42,814 nucleotides of DNA from the NCBI GenBank assembly GCA_002747175.1, contig PDTK01000042.1:1-42814 (forward strand), given 5' to 3'. Both the position numbers and the translations under genes were made by a program. A model generated the notes under the pieces. That model saw nothing but the letters and a program-made list of their open reading frames with translations. It ran no database searches and had not been told where the DNA came from. Of this stretch, positions 1-8,402 are shown in pieces. This stretch comes from Deltaproteobacteria bacterium (lineage in GTDB: Bacteria > Desulfobacterota > Desulfobacteria > Desulfobacterales > Desulfosarcinaceae). Position 1 is the first letter of the stretch; each line of letters starts with the position of its first letter.

Positions 1-195
1 TTGCCGAAAACATAACGCCCAAAATGGCAGGTTGAACTTCCTCAAAAACGTTGCCTTTTCGATTTCGTCAACAAATCCAACATGGTATGGCAGTATAAAT
101 GAAGGACGAATGGTATAGGCAACACCGGCAACTTTTATTCGACGGCTCCATGCTGTAAAGAATCTCGCTCCCCTAAATCCGTTATAATCAGTTTT
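1..195 (-). pseudogene. Possible transposase-like fragment at left edge (partial, no start)
   Basis: On the minus strand the frame from 195 down to base 1 is open for 65 codons, after an in-frame TAA at 196-198, and runs off the window. It has no convincing start codon near its beginning. The translation contains pieces such as IKVAGVAYTIRPSFILPY and DEIEKATFLRKFNLPFWAL, which resemble amino-terminal regions of some DDE transposases, but I cannot name the family. It may be a degenerate mobile-element remnant. Confidence is low because only the edge is visible. Confidence 0.3.
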
Positions 196-284
196 TTAAT
201 TGAATTTTTTCACCGAAATCGTTATTGAAGGCTCCATAGATTATCGAAAACCGGTGTCAATTACATCGGCCGACCAAGAAATAT

Positions 285-361
<77 letters not shown>

Positions 362-822
362 AATAAATTCTAAGGGTTACAGTCAAAATGGTTGTATCCT
401 TGATATTCACCAAGAATTTTGCATCCATCCCGATGCAAAGTGTCACGGATCGGATTGAAGCAATTACAGCCGGACGTCTATATTCATACAAAGCCAACTT
501 TACCAATGTCTTGGCAATGACCCGGCATCACATTATCGTTTTGTTCAATCGTGTCCATGATTTGCTATGCGGCAACGTTTCAAAAATTCAAAACCTTATC
601 GTTCGTGCTTTAAATGAAATCCGCCCGGGGCGCAGTAACCCAAGGATCTTTAAGAAAAAAAGTCGGAAAAAATTCAGCACCGCGTACAAGCCGATCTCTT
701 AAGTCAACGACATTGACCGGGCATATCCTTCCCGATTTTTTACGGGTTTGTCCATATTGACTTATGCGGCGATTCCCCTATATAATCCGGCGTATCTTTA
801 ATTTCAGGTTAACTGTTAATAA
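362..822. other. Intergenic stretch, no supported gene
   Basis: About 460 bases between the tRNA and the next gene. A 104-codon frame at 388-702 is open on the plus strand, but it has no recognisable domain and an arbitrary composition, so I do not call it. Around 729-760 there is a TTTTTTACGGGTTTGTCCA segment resembling the right end of the repeat at 32860-32990, possibly a decayed arm of that family. Nothing else is evident. Confidence 0.4.
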
Positions 823-1731
823 TTGAAAGTAAAAATCATCTTTTTGGTCGTTGTCGGAATCGTTTTTCTGGGCGAATTGTTACTGACCGGAGAAAGCTTG
901 GCCGACGATTCCCTGATTCAAAAGCTGCCCTCGGGAGATATCGACTGGAGTGAGGGTGTGGTGCGTGCCGGCGGGACTGGCATGCCATCGCCCCACACCG
1001 AAACTCCGTCTCCGGAAGCTGCCGCCAAAAACCTGAATGCGGCCCTCAACATGGCCTATGCCAATCTGTTGGCGACGGTCAATGCGATCCGCATTGATGC
1101 CGATGCAAGCGTCGCGGATCGCATGTATAGCGATGCCGCTTTTCGTGAAGGTGTAACCACGTTGGCGCGAAATGCCCCCATTTCACATCGGGAAGACCTG
1201 CCCGACGGCACACTGGAAATCGAACTGACCATGAAACTTACCGGAGGCTTCGGACAATTTGTTCTACCCGGGGAGATCCGCCAGGTCGAAACGGTCACAA
1301 CGGTTACCGGAGTCACGCCTGAAAAAGAAGGTATTGCCAATCCCGCCGCACCCGAAAAGGACACGCCATATTCGGGCCTGATCATAAATGCCGCGGGCAT
1401 CCGTGCAAAACCCGCTTTGGTTCCGATCATTGTAGACGAATCCGGGGAAATCGTTTACGGCCCGGCATTCGTCAGCCGGGAATTTGTCGTCTCGCGGGGG
1501 ATGAGCGGGTTTGCGACCACCCTCGAAGGGGCCCGCACCGATAGGCGGGTTGGCAAACACCCCATGGTGGTCAAAGCAATCCGCAGCCGATCTTCTGAAA
1601 CCACCGATATCGTCATTGCCAATGCCGATGCAGCGAGGCTGCGCAGTTCCGTAGCGCACCTCGATTTCCTGAAAGCTTGCCGGGTGTGTATCGTTATGGA
1701 TCCTGAAACGAACTTGCCGCAGGAGAACTGA
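823..1731 (+). CDS. Secreted LPP20/FlgP-like protein
   Basis: 302 residues from a TTG start; no better start lies nearby, and the ribosome-binding site is weak. Residues 1-27 form an export signal (hydrophobic FLVVVGIVFLGELLL, then an AxA-like region). Residues 65-110 carry the alanine-rich helix typical of LPP20/FlgP-like proteins, in which each paralogue has a segment like AYANLLATVNAIRIDAD followed by a DRM/D..F motif. The remainder looks like a beta-rich domain ending in a conserved-looking VVKAIRSRSSETTDIVIAN segment. It is probably periplasmic or outer-membrane associated. No lipobox cysteine is visible. The next gene, a TPR lipoprotein 59 bp downstream, may share its transcript. The family assignment rests on pattern resemblance; the function is unknown. 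Confidence 0.6.
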   Translation: MKVKIIFLVVVGIVFLGELLLTGESLADDSLIQKLPSGDIDWSEGVVRAGGTGMPSPHTETPSPEAAAKNLNAALNMAYANLLATVNAIRIDADASVADRMYSDAAFREGVTTLARNAPISHREDLPDGTLEIELTMKLTGGFGQFVLPGEIRQVETVTTVTGVTPEKEGIANPAAPEKDTPYSGLIINAAGIRAKPALVPIIVDESGEIVYGPAFVSREFVVSRGMSGFATTLEGARTDRRVGKHPMVVKAIRSRSSETTDIVIANADAARLRSSVAHLDFLKACRVCIVMDPETNLPQEN

Positions 1732-1790
1732 TCGATCTATTTACCAAAACCCGAAAAACTCGCTGTTAACACCCGTTAAACGAGGTTTTT

Positions 1791-2186
1791 ATGGATGTTT
1801 TTTCAACCAATCCGTATACGCTGATCCGACGCTGTGCACTGATATGGGCGGGCCTGGTCGCCATAATGGTCACGGCCTGCGGACCGGAAACGGTATTTTT
1901 GCGTCCGGCGCTGGATACACCGGCTCAGCATGTTCAAAACGGCCATCTTTTTTTATCGCGTGGTAAAATCGACGCGGCCGATGCTGAGTTTTTCAGGGCC
2001 AAAAAACTGGATCATCAATACGCACCGGCATATGTGGGACTGGCCCTGATTCAGGGGTATCGCGGAGATGTTCACGGTGGCTTGAAGATCCTGGATCAGG
2101 CCAGAACCTTCGCCAAGACACCAGAAGAGATAAATGACGTCAACGATGGCTATGAACGATTGAAACGGATCCGGGCGGCGGATTGA
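1791..2186 (+). CDS. Small TPR-containing lipoprotein
   Basis: 131 residues, ATG start preceded by CGAGG about six bases upstream. A long amino-terminal signal with hydrophobic core (ALIWAGLVAIMV) ends in VTAC, so Cys30 is the likely lipidated residue. Residues 46-110 form roughly two tetratricopeptide helical pairs (GHLFLSRGKIDAADAEFFRA, then APAYVGLALIQGYRGDVHGG). It is probably an outer-membrane-anchored scaffold that binds partner proteins. It follows the LPP20-like gene at 59 bp, suggesting one unit. It converges with ahcY, and the hairpin repeat between them could stop both transcripts. The partner and exact role cannot be read from the sequence. Confidence 0.75.
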   Translation: MDVFSTNPYTLIRRCALIWAGLVAIMVTACGPETVFLRPALDTPAQHVQNGHLFLSRGKIDAADAEFFRAKKLDHQYAPAYVGLALIQGYRGDVHGGLKILDQARTFAKTPEEINDVNDGYERLKRIRAAD

Positions 2187-2206
2187 CGGGCGTTGCAACC
2201 TTGGCG

Positions 2207-2292
2207 GACTCGTAAAAAACCCGATATCTGCGTTACGCCCCATTGTTCGGGGTTCGCAAGCCTCGATTTCGGGCTTTTTACGAAACCATCCA
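2207..2292. repeat. TTTCGTAAAAAG-type inverted repeat (copy 1), likely bidirectional terminator
   Basis: The left arm CTCGTAAAAAACCCGATATC and right arm TTTCGGGCTTTTTACGAAA are near-perfect inverted repeats around a roughly 45-base centre, which itself contains the palindromic CCCCATTGTTCGGGG. The element lies between convergent genes (end 2186 and end 2295). The arm sequence recurs at 20893-20986 and 32860-32990, so it belongs to an interspersed family as well as forming a plausible terminator. Confidence 0.7.
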
Positions 2293-2294
2293 CA

Positions 2295-3749
2295 TCAGTA
2301 TCGGTAATGATCGGGCTTGAAGGGGCCCTCCACCGGAACGCCCAGATAATCCGCTTGAACCTGATTCAAGCGGGTCAGTTTTACACCCAATCGTTCCAAA
2401 TGCAGCCGGGCCACCTCTTCATCCAGCTTTTTGGGCAGCGTATATACCCTGGTGGCGTAGTTGCCCGTGGCCAGTTCAATCTGAGCCAGACACTGGTTGG
2501 TGAAGCTGTTGCTCATCACGAAGCTGGGGTGTCCGGTGGCGCAGCCCAAATTGACCAGCCTGCCCTCGGCCAGGACGATGATCGATCGGCCGGATTCCAG
2601 TGTCCACTTGTCTACCTGAGGTTTGATGAATTCTTTTTTACACACCGGACTGGTCTCCAGGTAGCTCATTTCGATTTCATTGTCGAAATGACCGATATTG
2701 CAGACAATGGCCTCGTCTTTCATCTCCTCCATATGGGCACCGGTAATGACCTGATAGCAGCCCGTGGCCGTAACGAAGATATCCGCTTCGGGGACGGCAT
2801 CTTCCATGGTGGTCACTTCAAAGCCCTCCATGGCCGCCTGCAGGGCGCAGATAGGATCGATTTCGGTTACCAACACCCGGGCACCGTATCCGCGCATGGA
2901 ATGTGCGCATCCTTTGCCCACATCGCCGTAGCCGCACACCACCACCACCTTTCCGGCCATCATCACATCAGTGGCCCGCTTGATACCGTCTGCCAGTGAT
3001 TCACGGCAGCCATACAAATTATCGAATTTGGATTTTGTCACCGAATCGTTGACGTTGAAGGCCGGAAACAGCAGTTCGCCATTCTGGGCCAGTTGATAGA
3101 GGCGGTGTACGCCGGTGGTGGTCTCCTCGGAGACGCCCTGAACCGATTCGGCGATGCGGGTCCAGAAACCGGAATCTTTCTCGTAGCCGGCCTTCAGACG
3201 GGCCATCAACAATTGCATATCCGCCGAATCGTATACTTTATCCAGCAGGGACGGATCTTTTTCCACGGCAACGCCCTGATGGATCATCATGGTAGCATCG
3301 CCGCCGTCATCCACGATCAGATCCGGTCCGCTGCCGTCCGGCCACACCAGGGCCTGCTCGGTACACCACCAGTAATCCACCAGCGTTTCCCCCTTCCAGG
3401 CGAAGACGGCCGCCGACCCTTTGCGGGCGATGGCCGCAGCGGCATGGTCCTGGGTGGAGAAAATATTGCACGACGCCCAGCGGATGTCCGCTCCCAGGAT
3501 TTTGAGGGTGTCGATGAGCATGGCCGTTTGAATGGTCATGTGCAGACTGCCGGTCACCTTGAGCCCTTTAAGCGGCTGTTGGGGACCGTATTTGTCGCGT
3601 ACGGCCATCAGGCCCGGCATCTCGTTTTCGGCAAGTTGCATCTCCTTGTCACCAAAATCGGCCTCGGCCATGTCGGCGACTTTGTAGGGCAACGAGCCGT
3701 CGTAGGGGGCCAGTCCATCCTGGGTGGCAACGTTATCGGTAAGTGTCAT
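2295..3749 (-). CDS. ahcY: Adenosylhomocysteinase
   Basis: Cytosolic enzyme that reversibly hydrolyses S-adenosyl-L-homocysteine to adenosine and homocysteine, removing the inhibitory product of methyltransferases. 484 residues when started at the ATG at 3749; the frame extends 25 codons further upstream, but AAAGGA lies about eight bases before this ATG and MTLTDN begins the conserved part. Visible signatures: [15 protein letters not shown] near the amino end, [17 protein letters not shown], the NAD-binding [26 protein letters not shown], and the typical carboxyl end PFKPDHYRY. It lies downstream of metK on the same strand with 176 bp between, so the two SAM-cycle genes may be co-expressed. 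Very secure. Confidence 0.98.
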   Translation of the reverse strand: MTLTDNVATQDGLAPYDGSLPYKVADMAEADFGDKEMQLAENEMPGLMAVRDKYGPQQPLKGLKVTGSLHMTIQTAMLIDTLKILGADIRWASCNIFSTQDHAAAAIARKGSAAVFAWKGETLVDYWWCTEQALVWPDGSGPDLIVDDGGDATMMIHQGVAVEKDPSLLDKVYDSADMQLLMARLKAGYEKDSGFWTRIAESVQGVSEETTTGVHRLYQLAQNGELLFPAFNVNDSVTKSKFDNLYGCRESLADGIKRATDVMMAGKVVVVCGYGDVGKGCAHSMRGYGARVLVTEIDPICALQAAMEGFEVTTMEDAVPEADIFVTATGCYQVITGAHMEEMKDEAIVCNIGHFDNEIEMSYLETSPVCKKEFIKPQVDKWTLESGRSIIVLAEGRLVNLGCATGHPSFVMSNSFTNQCLAQIELATGNYATRVYTLPKKLDEEVARLHLERLGVKLTRLNQVQADYLGVPVEGPFKPDHYRY

Positions 3750-3791
3750 GTGTGTTTTCCTTTTGCGAACGGCTCTCCTTAACCGTGATGA

Positions 3792-3810
3792 AGCCCCCGC
3801 AAAGGGGGCT
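3792..3810 (-). promoter_or_regulatory. GC-rich hairpin in the ahcY leader
   Basis: AGCCCCC-gcaaa-GGGGGCT forms a perfect 7-bp stem 43-61 bases upstream of the ahcY start. Closer to the start, minus-strand CGGTT-AAGGAG-AGCCG can form a second stem that presents AAGGAG in its loop. There is no T-run, so it is not a standard intrinsic terminator. It could be a leader attenuator or processing structure; I found no match to the SAH or SAM riboswitch consensus. Confidence 0.4.
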
Positions 3811-3822
3811 ATAAACCAGACC

Positions 3823-3921
3823 AATGTTCGACGTTCTTAAAATTTCTGCGGGTTACATGTCTCGCCGGATCGGTCCGAACCGCTTCGGGTCTCTCAGGCT
3901 GAGCCAGAAGTTTAATTTACT
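3823..3921 (+). repeat. 99-bp structured repeat, copy 1 (metK-ahcY gap)
   Basis: It matches 16354-16452 at 90 of 99 positions with no gaps by eye. It opens with AATGTTCGACGTTCTTAA and ends with GTTTAATTTACT. Internally GGTT/AACC encloses CGGA-TCGG-TCCG, followed by a hairpin with stem GGC-TGA-GCC. The nine differences cluster at the AA/GG step and in the last hairpin. Here the plus orientation is antisense to metK and ahcY; the second copy is sense to its downstream gene. Confidence 0.85.
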
Positions 3922-3925
3922 GCAA

Positions 3926-5092
3926 TTACAAGCCCGCCATCTCACGCATGATGTCGGCCTTGTTGGTCTGCTCCCAGGAAAATTCGGGTTCGGTACGCCC
4001 GAAGTGCCCGTAGGCGGCGGTATTGCGGTAGATCGGACGCAACAGGTCCAGGTATTCGATGATCGCCGCCGGGCGCAGGTCGAAGACTTCGCGGACGATC
4101 TCTTCTACCCGTTCCCTGGAAATTTTGCCGGTATTCATCAGGTCGATCATCACCGACACCGGTTCGGCCACACCGATGGCATAGGCGATCTGAACCTCGC
4201 ACTTGTTGGCCAGCCCGGCCGCCACGATGTTCTTGGCCACGTGACGGCCCATATAGGAGGCGCTTCGGTCGACCTTAGAGGGATCCTTGCCCGAAAAACA
4301 ACCGCCGCCGTGGCTGCCCTGGCCGCCATAAGTGTCGACGATGATCTTGCGCCCGGTGAGCCCGCAGTCGCCCATGGGCCCCCCCACCACGAAACGACCG
4401 GTGGGATTGATGAAATAGCGGGTATCGCCGTCGATCATCTCCGCCGGAACCACCTTTTTAATGACATCTTCGATGATGGCTTCCCGGAGGTTTTCGTGGG
4501 TAATGTCGGGTTTATGCTGAGTGGAAACCACGACGGTGTCCACCCGGACCGGTGTACCTTTGTCATACTCGATGGTTACCTGCGATTTCCCGTCCGGCCG
4601 CAAAAAATCCAGACTGCCGTTTTTACGAACCTGGGTCAAACGCCGGGTCAGCTTGTGGGCGTACATGATGGGCATGGGCATCAACTCGGGTGTCTCGTCG
4701 GTCGCGAAGCCGAACATCAATCCCTGGTCGCCGGCACCCTGGTCCTTGTACAGGCCCTCGCCGGTATTGACGCCTTGGGCGATGTCCTGACTTTGGTGAT
4801 CAATGCTGGTAATGACCGAGCAGGTACGCCAGTCGAACCCCATCTGGGACGAGTGGTAACCGATGTCCTTGATGGTTTCCCTGACAATCTGGGGCATATC
4901 CACATAGCATTCGGTGGTGATTTCGCCTGCGATGAAAGCCAGACCGGTGGTCACCATGGTTTCGCAGGCGACACGACAATTTTTATCCTTTGCCATGATT
5001 GCATCCAGAATGGAATCGGAAATCGCGTCGGCCACCTTGTCCGGGTGGCCCTCGGTAACCGATTCGGAAGTGAACAAAAAATTGTTGGACAT
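3926..5092 (-). CDS. metK: S-adenosylmethionine synthetase
   Basis: Makes S-adenosylmethionine from methionine and ATP, releasing phosphate and pyrophosphate; cytosolic, tetrameric, Mg2+ and K+ dependent. 388 residues, full length for bacterial MetK. Signatures: [20 protein letters not shown] at the amino end, the [12 protein letters not shown] motif, and the P-loop-like [16 protein letters not shown]. The carboxyl end [16 protein letters not shown] is typical. The start ATG at 5092 is preceded on the minus strand by GAAGGAGAAGCG, a good ribosome-binding site. ahcY follows on the same strand. Its leader (5093-5209) carries a candidate promoter; I saw no SAM riboswitch. Confidence 0.98.
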   Translation of the reverse strand: MSNNFLFTSESVTEGHPDKVADAISDSILDAIMAKDKNCRVACETMVTTGLAFIAGEITTECYVDMPQIVRETIKDIGYHSSQMGFDWRTCSVITSIDHQSQDIAQGVNTGEGLYKDQGAGDQGLMFGFATDETPELMPMPIMYAHKLTRRLTQVRKNGSLDFLRPDGKSQVTIEYDKGTPVRVDTVVVSTQHKPDITHENLREAIIEDVIKKVVPAEMIDGDTRYFINPTGRFVVGGPMGDCGLTGRKIIVDTYGGQGSHGGGCFSGKDPSKVDRSASYMGRHVAKNIVAAGLANKCEVQIAYAIGVAEPVSVMIDLMNTGKISRERVEEIVREVFDLRPAAIIEYLDLLRPIYRNTAAYGHFGRTEPEFSWEQTNKADIMREMAGL

Positions 5093-5180
5093 ATCGCTTC
5101 TCCTTCAACGGAAAGTATAATTCGCGCCACCCGGTCCATGCCCAGTTGGCGTATAGAGAAAAGAATCGACGAGCTGGCAA

Positions 5181-5209
5181 GCCATAGTGCAAGCTGTCAA
5201 AAAAGTCAA
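5181..5209 (-). promoter_or_regulatory. Candidate sigma70-type promoter for metK
   Basis: On the minus strand TTGACT (5204-5209) is separated by 17 bases from TATGGC (5181-5186), giving a predicted start near 5174, about 80 bases before the metK ATG. A second TTGACA overlaps the spacer. The -10 match is only partial, so this is a weak prediction. Confidence 0.3.
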
Positions 5210-5247
5210 TGATGACAATGCTTGTGTCAACTCGGGGCGGGCACCTA

Positions 5248-5880
5248 TCAGGTGGTGTTCTGTCCTGTCTGGCGGGCTGCCAGGTTGCAGACCATTTCCC
5301 GGGCCGACTCCAGATCCAGGCGGCCCATATTCAACACCAGGTGATATAGCTGGGGGCTGTCATAGTCGTTTTTTCCCAGGCGCTTGTAAAGGCTCAATCG
5401 CCGGCGGTCTTCGTTAAGAACCAGTCGTTTGGCTTTTTGGAGGGGTATTTCATATCGCTGCATCATAAATTTGACACGGTTTTCGAATTCGTCCACCAGC
5501 AGAATGTGAACGGCATCCGGATGATCGTCCAGAATATACTGGCTGCCCCGGCCCATGATAACCACGTCACCTTCGTCGGCAAACTGGGCCACGATGAGCA
5601 CCAGGTAATCCAGATAGATTTTTTCGTCCAGATAACCCCGTTCATCGGCCAGCACCCAGTCCAGCCAGCGTTTGGAGACCATCCCGGAGATGAGTTGGGA
5701 CAATTTGCTGCCAGCCTCTTTTTCAAACGATTCGATCCAATGCGTAGAAACATTGGCCTCTTTTGCCACACGCTGAATAATATCACTGTTAGCGAAGGTA
5801 TATCCCATGGTCTCGGCTATCATTTTGCCGAGGGTGACGCCGCCTGCGCCAAATTGTCTGGAAATGGTGATGACCGCCAT
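5248..5880 (-). CDS. Cytidylate kinase-like family protein
   Basis: 210 residues. The amino end MAVITISRQFGAGG followed by TLGKMIAE is the modified nucleotide-binding loop of the cytidylate-kinase-like P-loop family (PF13189), distinct from housekeeping Cmk. Other pieces: NSDIIQRVAKEANVS, then VVIMGRGSQYIL and HILLV in the core, and an arginine-rich lid region NEDRRRLSLYKRLGK. It ends the probable operon response regulator - universal stress protein - this gene (gaps 49 and 54 bp). It may phosphorylate a nucleotide or small molecule, or act as a signalling ATPase; the substrate is unknown. Family call good, role open. Confidence 0.85.
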   Translation of the reverse strand: MAVITISRQFGAGGVTLGKMIAETMGYTFANSDIIQRVAKEANVSTHWIESFEKEAGSKLSQLISGMVSKRWLDWVLADERGYLDEKIYLDYLVLIVAQFADEGDVVIMGRGSQYILDDHPDAVHILLVDEFENRVKFMMQRYEIPLQKAKRLVLNEDRRRLSLYKRLGKNDYDSPQLYHLVLNMGRLDLESAREMVCNLAARQTGQNTT

Positions 5881-5934
5881 TGATGCCTCCTCGATCTCGT
5901 TGGGGGTTGGTGACTGTCCGTTGCGGGCCGGCGC

Positions 5935-6813
5935 TTATTCTTCCACGGGGGGAATGAGTAAAATCGGGAAAACCGACTGTTCCGCCAGGCCCCGGCTGAT
6001 ACTTGTTCCCCACCGGTCCTGCCAGAGCCCTTTACGCGGGGACCCTGCAATGATCATGGATGACTGGCATTCGCGGGCAGCCTTGTCTATCTCCGCCACC
6101 GTTTCGCCGATATAGACATGGGGTCTGGCGTCGATGCCAGCGTCTTCCAGTTCATCACACAAGGCGTCCAACTTCCGCCTGTTTTCCTTGCGGGTTTTTT
6201 GGATCCCCATGGCAGAGGGGGATTTCAGGTCCTTGTCACTGGCCACATGGACCACATCGATTTCCCGGACAACCGATTTCAGCGATTTCAGATATTCCAC
6301 GGCCTGCTGGCTGGATGAGGACCAGTTCGTGGCCAACAGGGGCTTTTCAAATGGATTTTCGGCCAGTGGTCCTCTGCGGGATAGGTATTTATAAACCAAT
6401 ACGGGGGTCGCTGCACGATGCACGATCTGGGTGATGTCCGATCCCGAATAGAATTGCTCCAAGCGGTTTTTTTTCTCCGGGCTCAAGACGATCAGGTCAA
6501 CGTCCTCTTTTTCGGCGGTCTGGATCACCTGGCTGGCATAGCTGCCGACGACAATGTAGACCCCCACCTCCATGCCTTGTTCGAATAGGGTCTCGGCCCA
6601 GTCGATGAAACGGATGTTAGCCTTTTCCCTGAGTCGGATTTCGGCACTTTTTTCGTACCCCTTACCCCGTCGCAGAGCAACTTTGTCCCGCTCAATGACA
6701 TTGAGGAAGACCACATGGTCGAGGGCTGCCTTCTTCAGATCCATCAAAGATTGCAGGGCGTCGAAGCGCAGCGTTTCGAATCGGGTAACGAACAGCAGTT
6801 TTTTAATATCCAT
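5935..6813 (-). CDS. Tandem-domain universal stress protein
   Basis: 292 residues from the ATG at 6813, which has GAGGA nine bases upstream; the frame is open for 47 further codons, but those look non-coding and overlap the upstream gene. Two UspA folds: residues 1-145 (starting KKLLFVTRF, with VVGSYASQVIQTAEKEDVDLIVLSPEKKN and a phosphate-loop-like region near GSDITQIVHRAATPVLV) and residues 160-292 (PLLATNWSSSSQQAVEYL, then SMIIAGSPRKGLWQDRWGTS and LAEQSVFPILLIPP). It is probably cytosolic and ATP-binding, and acts in stress survival. It sits between a response regulator and a cytidylate-kinase-like gene on the same strand. Confidence 0.9.
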   Translation of the reverse strand: MDIKKLLFVTRFETLRFDALQSLMDLKKAALDHVVFLNVIERDKVALRRGKGYEKSAEIRLREKANIRFIDWAETLFEQGMEVGVYIVVGSYASQVIQTAEKEDVDLIVLSPEKKNRLEQFYSGSDITQIVHRAATPVLVYKYLSRRGPLAENPFEKPLLATNWSSSSQQAVEYLKSLKSVVREIDVVHVASDKDLKSPSAMGIQKTRKENRRKLDALCDELEDAGIDARPHVYIGETVAEIDKAARECQSSMIIAGSPRKGLWQDRWGTSISRGLAEQSVFPILLIPPVEE

Positions 6814-6862
6814 GAGCGCTTGTCCTCGTTCGCGATAAGGGCCTTTTAAACGGCACCGGACG

Positions 6863-7255
6863 CTATCCCAGTTTTTTTTTGATCTCTCTGGCCAGCTCTT
6901 CCGGTTCGACGGGTTTTTCCAGGTAGTTCTCCGGTTCGGGAACCGGCTGATCACCGAATGCCGTAAGGGCTTTCTGGGAGCGCAAAAAGGTGCGTTTGGC
7001 CACGCCGGAGAGGATGATCACGGGAATGTGCTTCAACGTCTTGTCTGTTTTCAGCTCATGGTACAACCGGATGCCGCTTTGCTTGGGCATGAGAACATCC
7101 AAAACCACCAGATCCGGCGGGTCCTTCTTGACAAGCTTCAATCCCGCCTCACCGTTGGGCGCCTCAATGGGGGTATAGCCGCACTCCTCCACCACGGTGG
7201 TATTGAACAACCTCACATCCGGATCGTCGTCCACAACCAGTACTTTTTTACTCAT
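6863..7255 (-). CDS. Stand-alone response regulator receiver
   Basis: 130 residues, one CheY-like receiver domain with no output domain. Acidic pocket DDD at 9-11, phospho-acceptor Asp53 in VVLDVLMPKQSG, conserved Ser/Thr region VIILSG at 79-84, and Lys114 in LEKPVEPEE. A 20-residue insertion before the Lys (RSQKALTAFGDQPVPEPENY) lengthens the alpha4-beta5 region. It likely relays phosphate from an unlinked histidine kinase, possibly the large kinase nearby, or acts by protein contact. It is first in a three-gene run with the Usp and kinase-like genes. A structured repeat lies 27 bp upstream of its start. Confidence 0.92.
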   Translation of the reverse strand: MSKKVLVVDDDPDVRLFNTTVVEECGYTPIEAPNGEAGLKLVKKDPPDLVVLDVLMPKQSGIRLYHELKTDKTLKHIPVIILSGVAKRTFLRSQKALTAFGDQPVPEPENYLEKPVEPEELAREIKKKLG

Positions 7256-7281
7256 CTTGCTCCCCCTTTGATGTTATTGAT

Positions 7282-7436
7282 GTAAGCGTTCACAGGGCGA
7301 ACGCATCTGCTTTTTACCGGGCACTTGAAATATGCCCCATACGTCTGCGTGCCCGAAGCCGCGCATCTACGGCACTTTGTAAACGCTACCGGCTGTACTT
7401 TACAGATATTGGCTGCTTCTACCCTGTGAACAGGTA
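7282..7436 (-). repeat. Structured leader-type repeat, copy 1
   Basis: It begins GTAAGCGTTCACAGGG and ends with CCCTGTGAAC-AGGTA. The 10-mers GTTCACAGGG (7288-7297) and CCCTGTGAAC (7422-7431) are perfect inverted repeats. Inside, CGGGCAC pairs with GTGCCCG, and GCCG/CGGC enclose CGCATCTA. Homologues are at 19986, 32555 and 42527. This copy lies 27 bp upstream of the response-regulator start and ends one base short of the vapC stop codon. Confidence 0.88.
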
Positions 7437-7437
7437 C

Positions 7438-7821
7438 TTATTGATAGTGTATTTTCAGATCAAGAATGTCTTTCATCAACCCAAAATGATTGCCCAGAGA
7501 ATAAATTTGAAAATTATTCTGTTTTGCATTCTGGGCGATCAATAAATCCGGAATACCAATTCCATTGAGACCGTTTTTTAGACATTGGTACTGATAATCG
7601 ATGATCTGGCTCCAATTGACGGTCAAATCATACCTTTTTACGTTGCGTAACAAACTGATCAATTTTTTCTGATTTTGTATTTTCAGAAAAGGAATCAGTT
7701 CGGCCAGAATCAAATCATTGGTTACGATCAAGTTTTCATCAATCAGGAAATCGAGCGTATTGGCGTTGTTGCCGCTCCTGAAGTAATCCACCCATATTGA
7801 GGTGTCGATCAGGACCGCCAT
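7438..7821 (-). CDS. vapC: VapC-family PIN-domain toxin
   Basis: 127 residues from the ATG at 7821, which overlaps the vapB stop as TGATG; a TTG one codon upstream is also possible. PIN ribonuclease fold with the acidic catalytic set: Asp in VLIDTSIWVDYF, Glu in DLILAELIPF, and Asp in GIGIPDLLIAQNA. A VapC cleaves RNA (often tRNA or rRNA) when released from its antitoxin. The final conserved acidic patch is weak (SLGNHFGLMKDI, where the family usually has T.D.HF), so activity may be reduced. AT-richer than its neighbours, consistent with acquisition. A structured repeat abuts its 3' end. Confidence 0.9.
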   Translation of the reverse strand: MAVLIDTSIWVDYFRSGNNANTLDFLIDENLIVTNDLILAELIPFLKIQNQKKLISLLRNVKRYDLTVNWSQIIDYQYQCLKNGLNGIGIPDLLIAQNAKQNNFQIYSLGNHFGLMKDILDLKIHYQ

Positions 7822-8012
7822 CAACGCCCCCTGAGGCTATTTATATCTATGGGCAAATCGACTTTTCCCTTAAACGCTTTCAGTTCCGCGATTTTTTTTT
7901 TCCTTATCAAATCTTCCAATGCTACAATAATAACTTTGGTTTTCGTCTTTATCCGGGTTACCTTCATGGCTTCGCTTAACAATTCTTCCGGCAGATCCAG
8001 GGTGGTTCTCAT
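7821..8012 (-). CDS. vapB: VapB-type antitoxin
   Basis: 63 residues. MRTTLDLPEELLSEAMKVT followed by KTKVIIVALEDLIRKKK matches the ribbon-helix-helix antitoxins paired with PIN toxins: beta strand RTTLDL, then two helices. The carboxyl tail (AFKGKVDLPIDINSLRGR) would wrap the toxin. The start has GGAGGG upstream. Translational coupling to vapC through the TGATG overlap keeps antitoxin in excess. A palindromic operator lies 15-46 bases upstream. Confidence 0.9.
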   Translation of the reverse strand: MRTTLDLPEELLSEAMKVTRIKTKTKVIIVALEDLIRKKKIAELKAFKGKVDLPIDINSLRGR

Positions 8013-8026
8013 GGTTGCCCTCCGTA

Positions 8027-8058
8027 TATATGCATAATTTTATCTAAAGATGCATATA
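8027..8058. promoter_or_regulatory. Palindromic vapBC operator
   Basis: TATATGCAT (8027-8035) and ATGCATATA (8050-8058) are perfect 9-bp inverted repeats 14 bases apart, just upstream of vapB. VapBC complexes autorepress through such paired half-sites (family knowledge), so this is the likely binding site. Each arm also contains the self-palindrome ATGCAT. Confidence 0.75.
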
Positions 8059-8061
8059 GAG

Positions 8062-8302
8062 TCAACCATTCAAATCAGCGTCCAGATCGTCGCCCAGGTC
8101 GAAGGACATCATCCCGCCCGCCATATCGAAAAAGACGTCCAACGATTCGCACAGGTTTTTGACAATTCGGCTGTGGGCCTCCTTTTTTTCAATATTTTTT
8201 GGATTTTGACATCGTTTTCAATGCCACCGATAGCTCCCTGGTCAAACTGTCCATTATCTCATCGAGTTCCATTAATGCTCCGACGATACCCGGAGCCCCC
8301 AT
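8062..8302 (-). pseudogene. Small gene interrupted by one frameshift
   Basis: Minus-strand ATG at 8302 (GGAAGG five bases upstream) gives 37 codons, including MELDEIMDSLTRELSVALKT, and stops at 8189. Shifting one base in the homopolymer-rich stretch 8183-8200 continues the frame as IEKKEAHSRIVKNLCESLDV and then FFDMAGGMMSFDLGDDLD to a stop at 8062. Removing one base would give about 79 residues. No family recognised. Either a recent pseudogene, a sequencing error in the T/A runs, or programmed slippage. Confidence 0.45.
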
Positions 8303-8402
8303 GTCCGCCTTCCAGCCTCATGGGTTCGGCTGGCCTTTGACTGAGGCCTGCTCCCATATTCCGCCGATCTAATTCTTCCTTATCAAGCAACTTACAATCA
8401 AC
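8303..8402. other. Hairpin-containing gap downstream of the kinase gene
   Basis: Two inverted repeats are visible, CCAGCC/GGCTGG around a 10-base loop and GGCCT/AGGCC. They may end transcription from the kinase gene, but neither has a strong T-run. Nothing else is seen. Confidence 0.35.

Noticed and set aside
388..702. 104-codon plus-strand frame
   Set aside because: No domain, weak start context and random-looking composition; no support beyond being open.
2193..2999. 268-codon frame on the plus strand
   Set aside because: Antisense to ahcY, which has every expected motif; a shadow of its codon bias.
3750..3925. SAH or SAM riboswitch in the ahcY leader
   Set aside because: Hairpins exist, but I could not fit the known consensus, and the 99-bp element there is antisense and also occurs at an unrelated gene.
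3824..5212. 462-codon plus-strand frame
   Set aside because: Antisense to metK; a long mirror frame with no domain.
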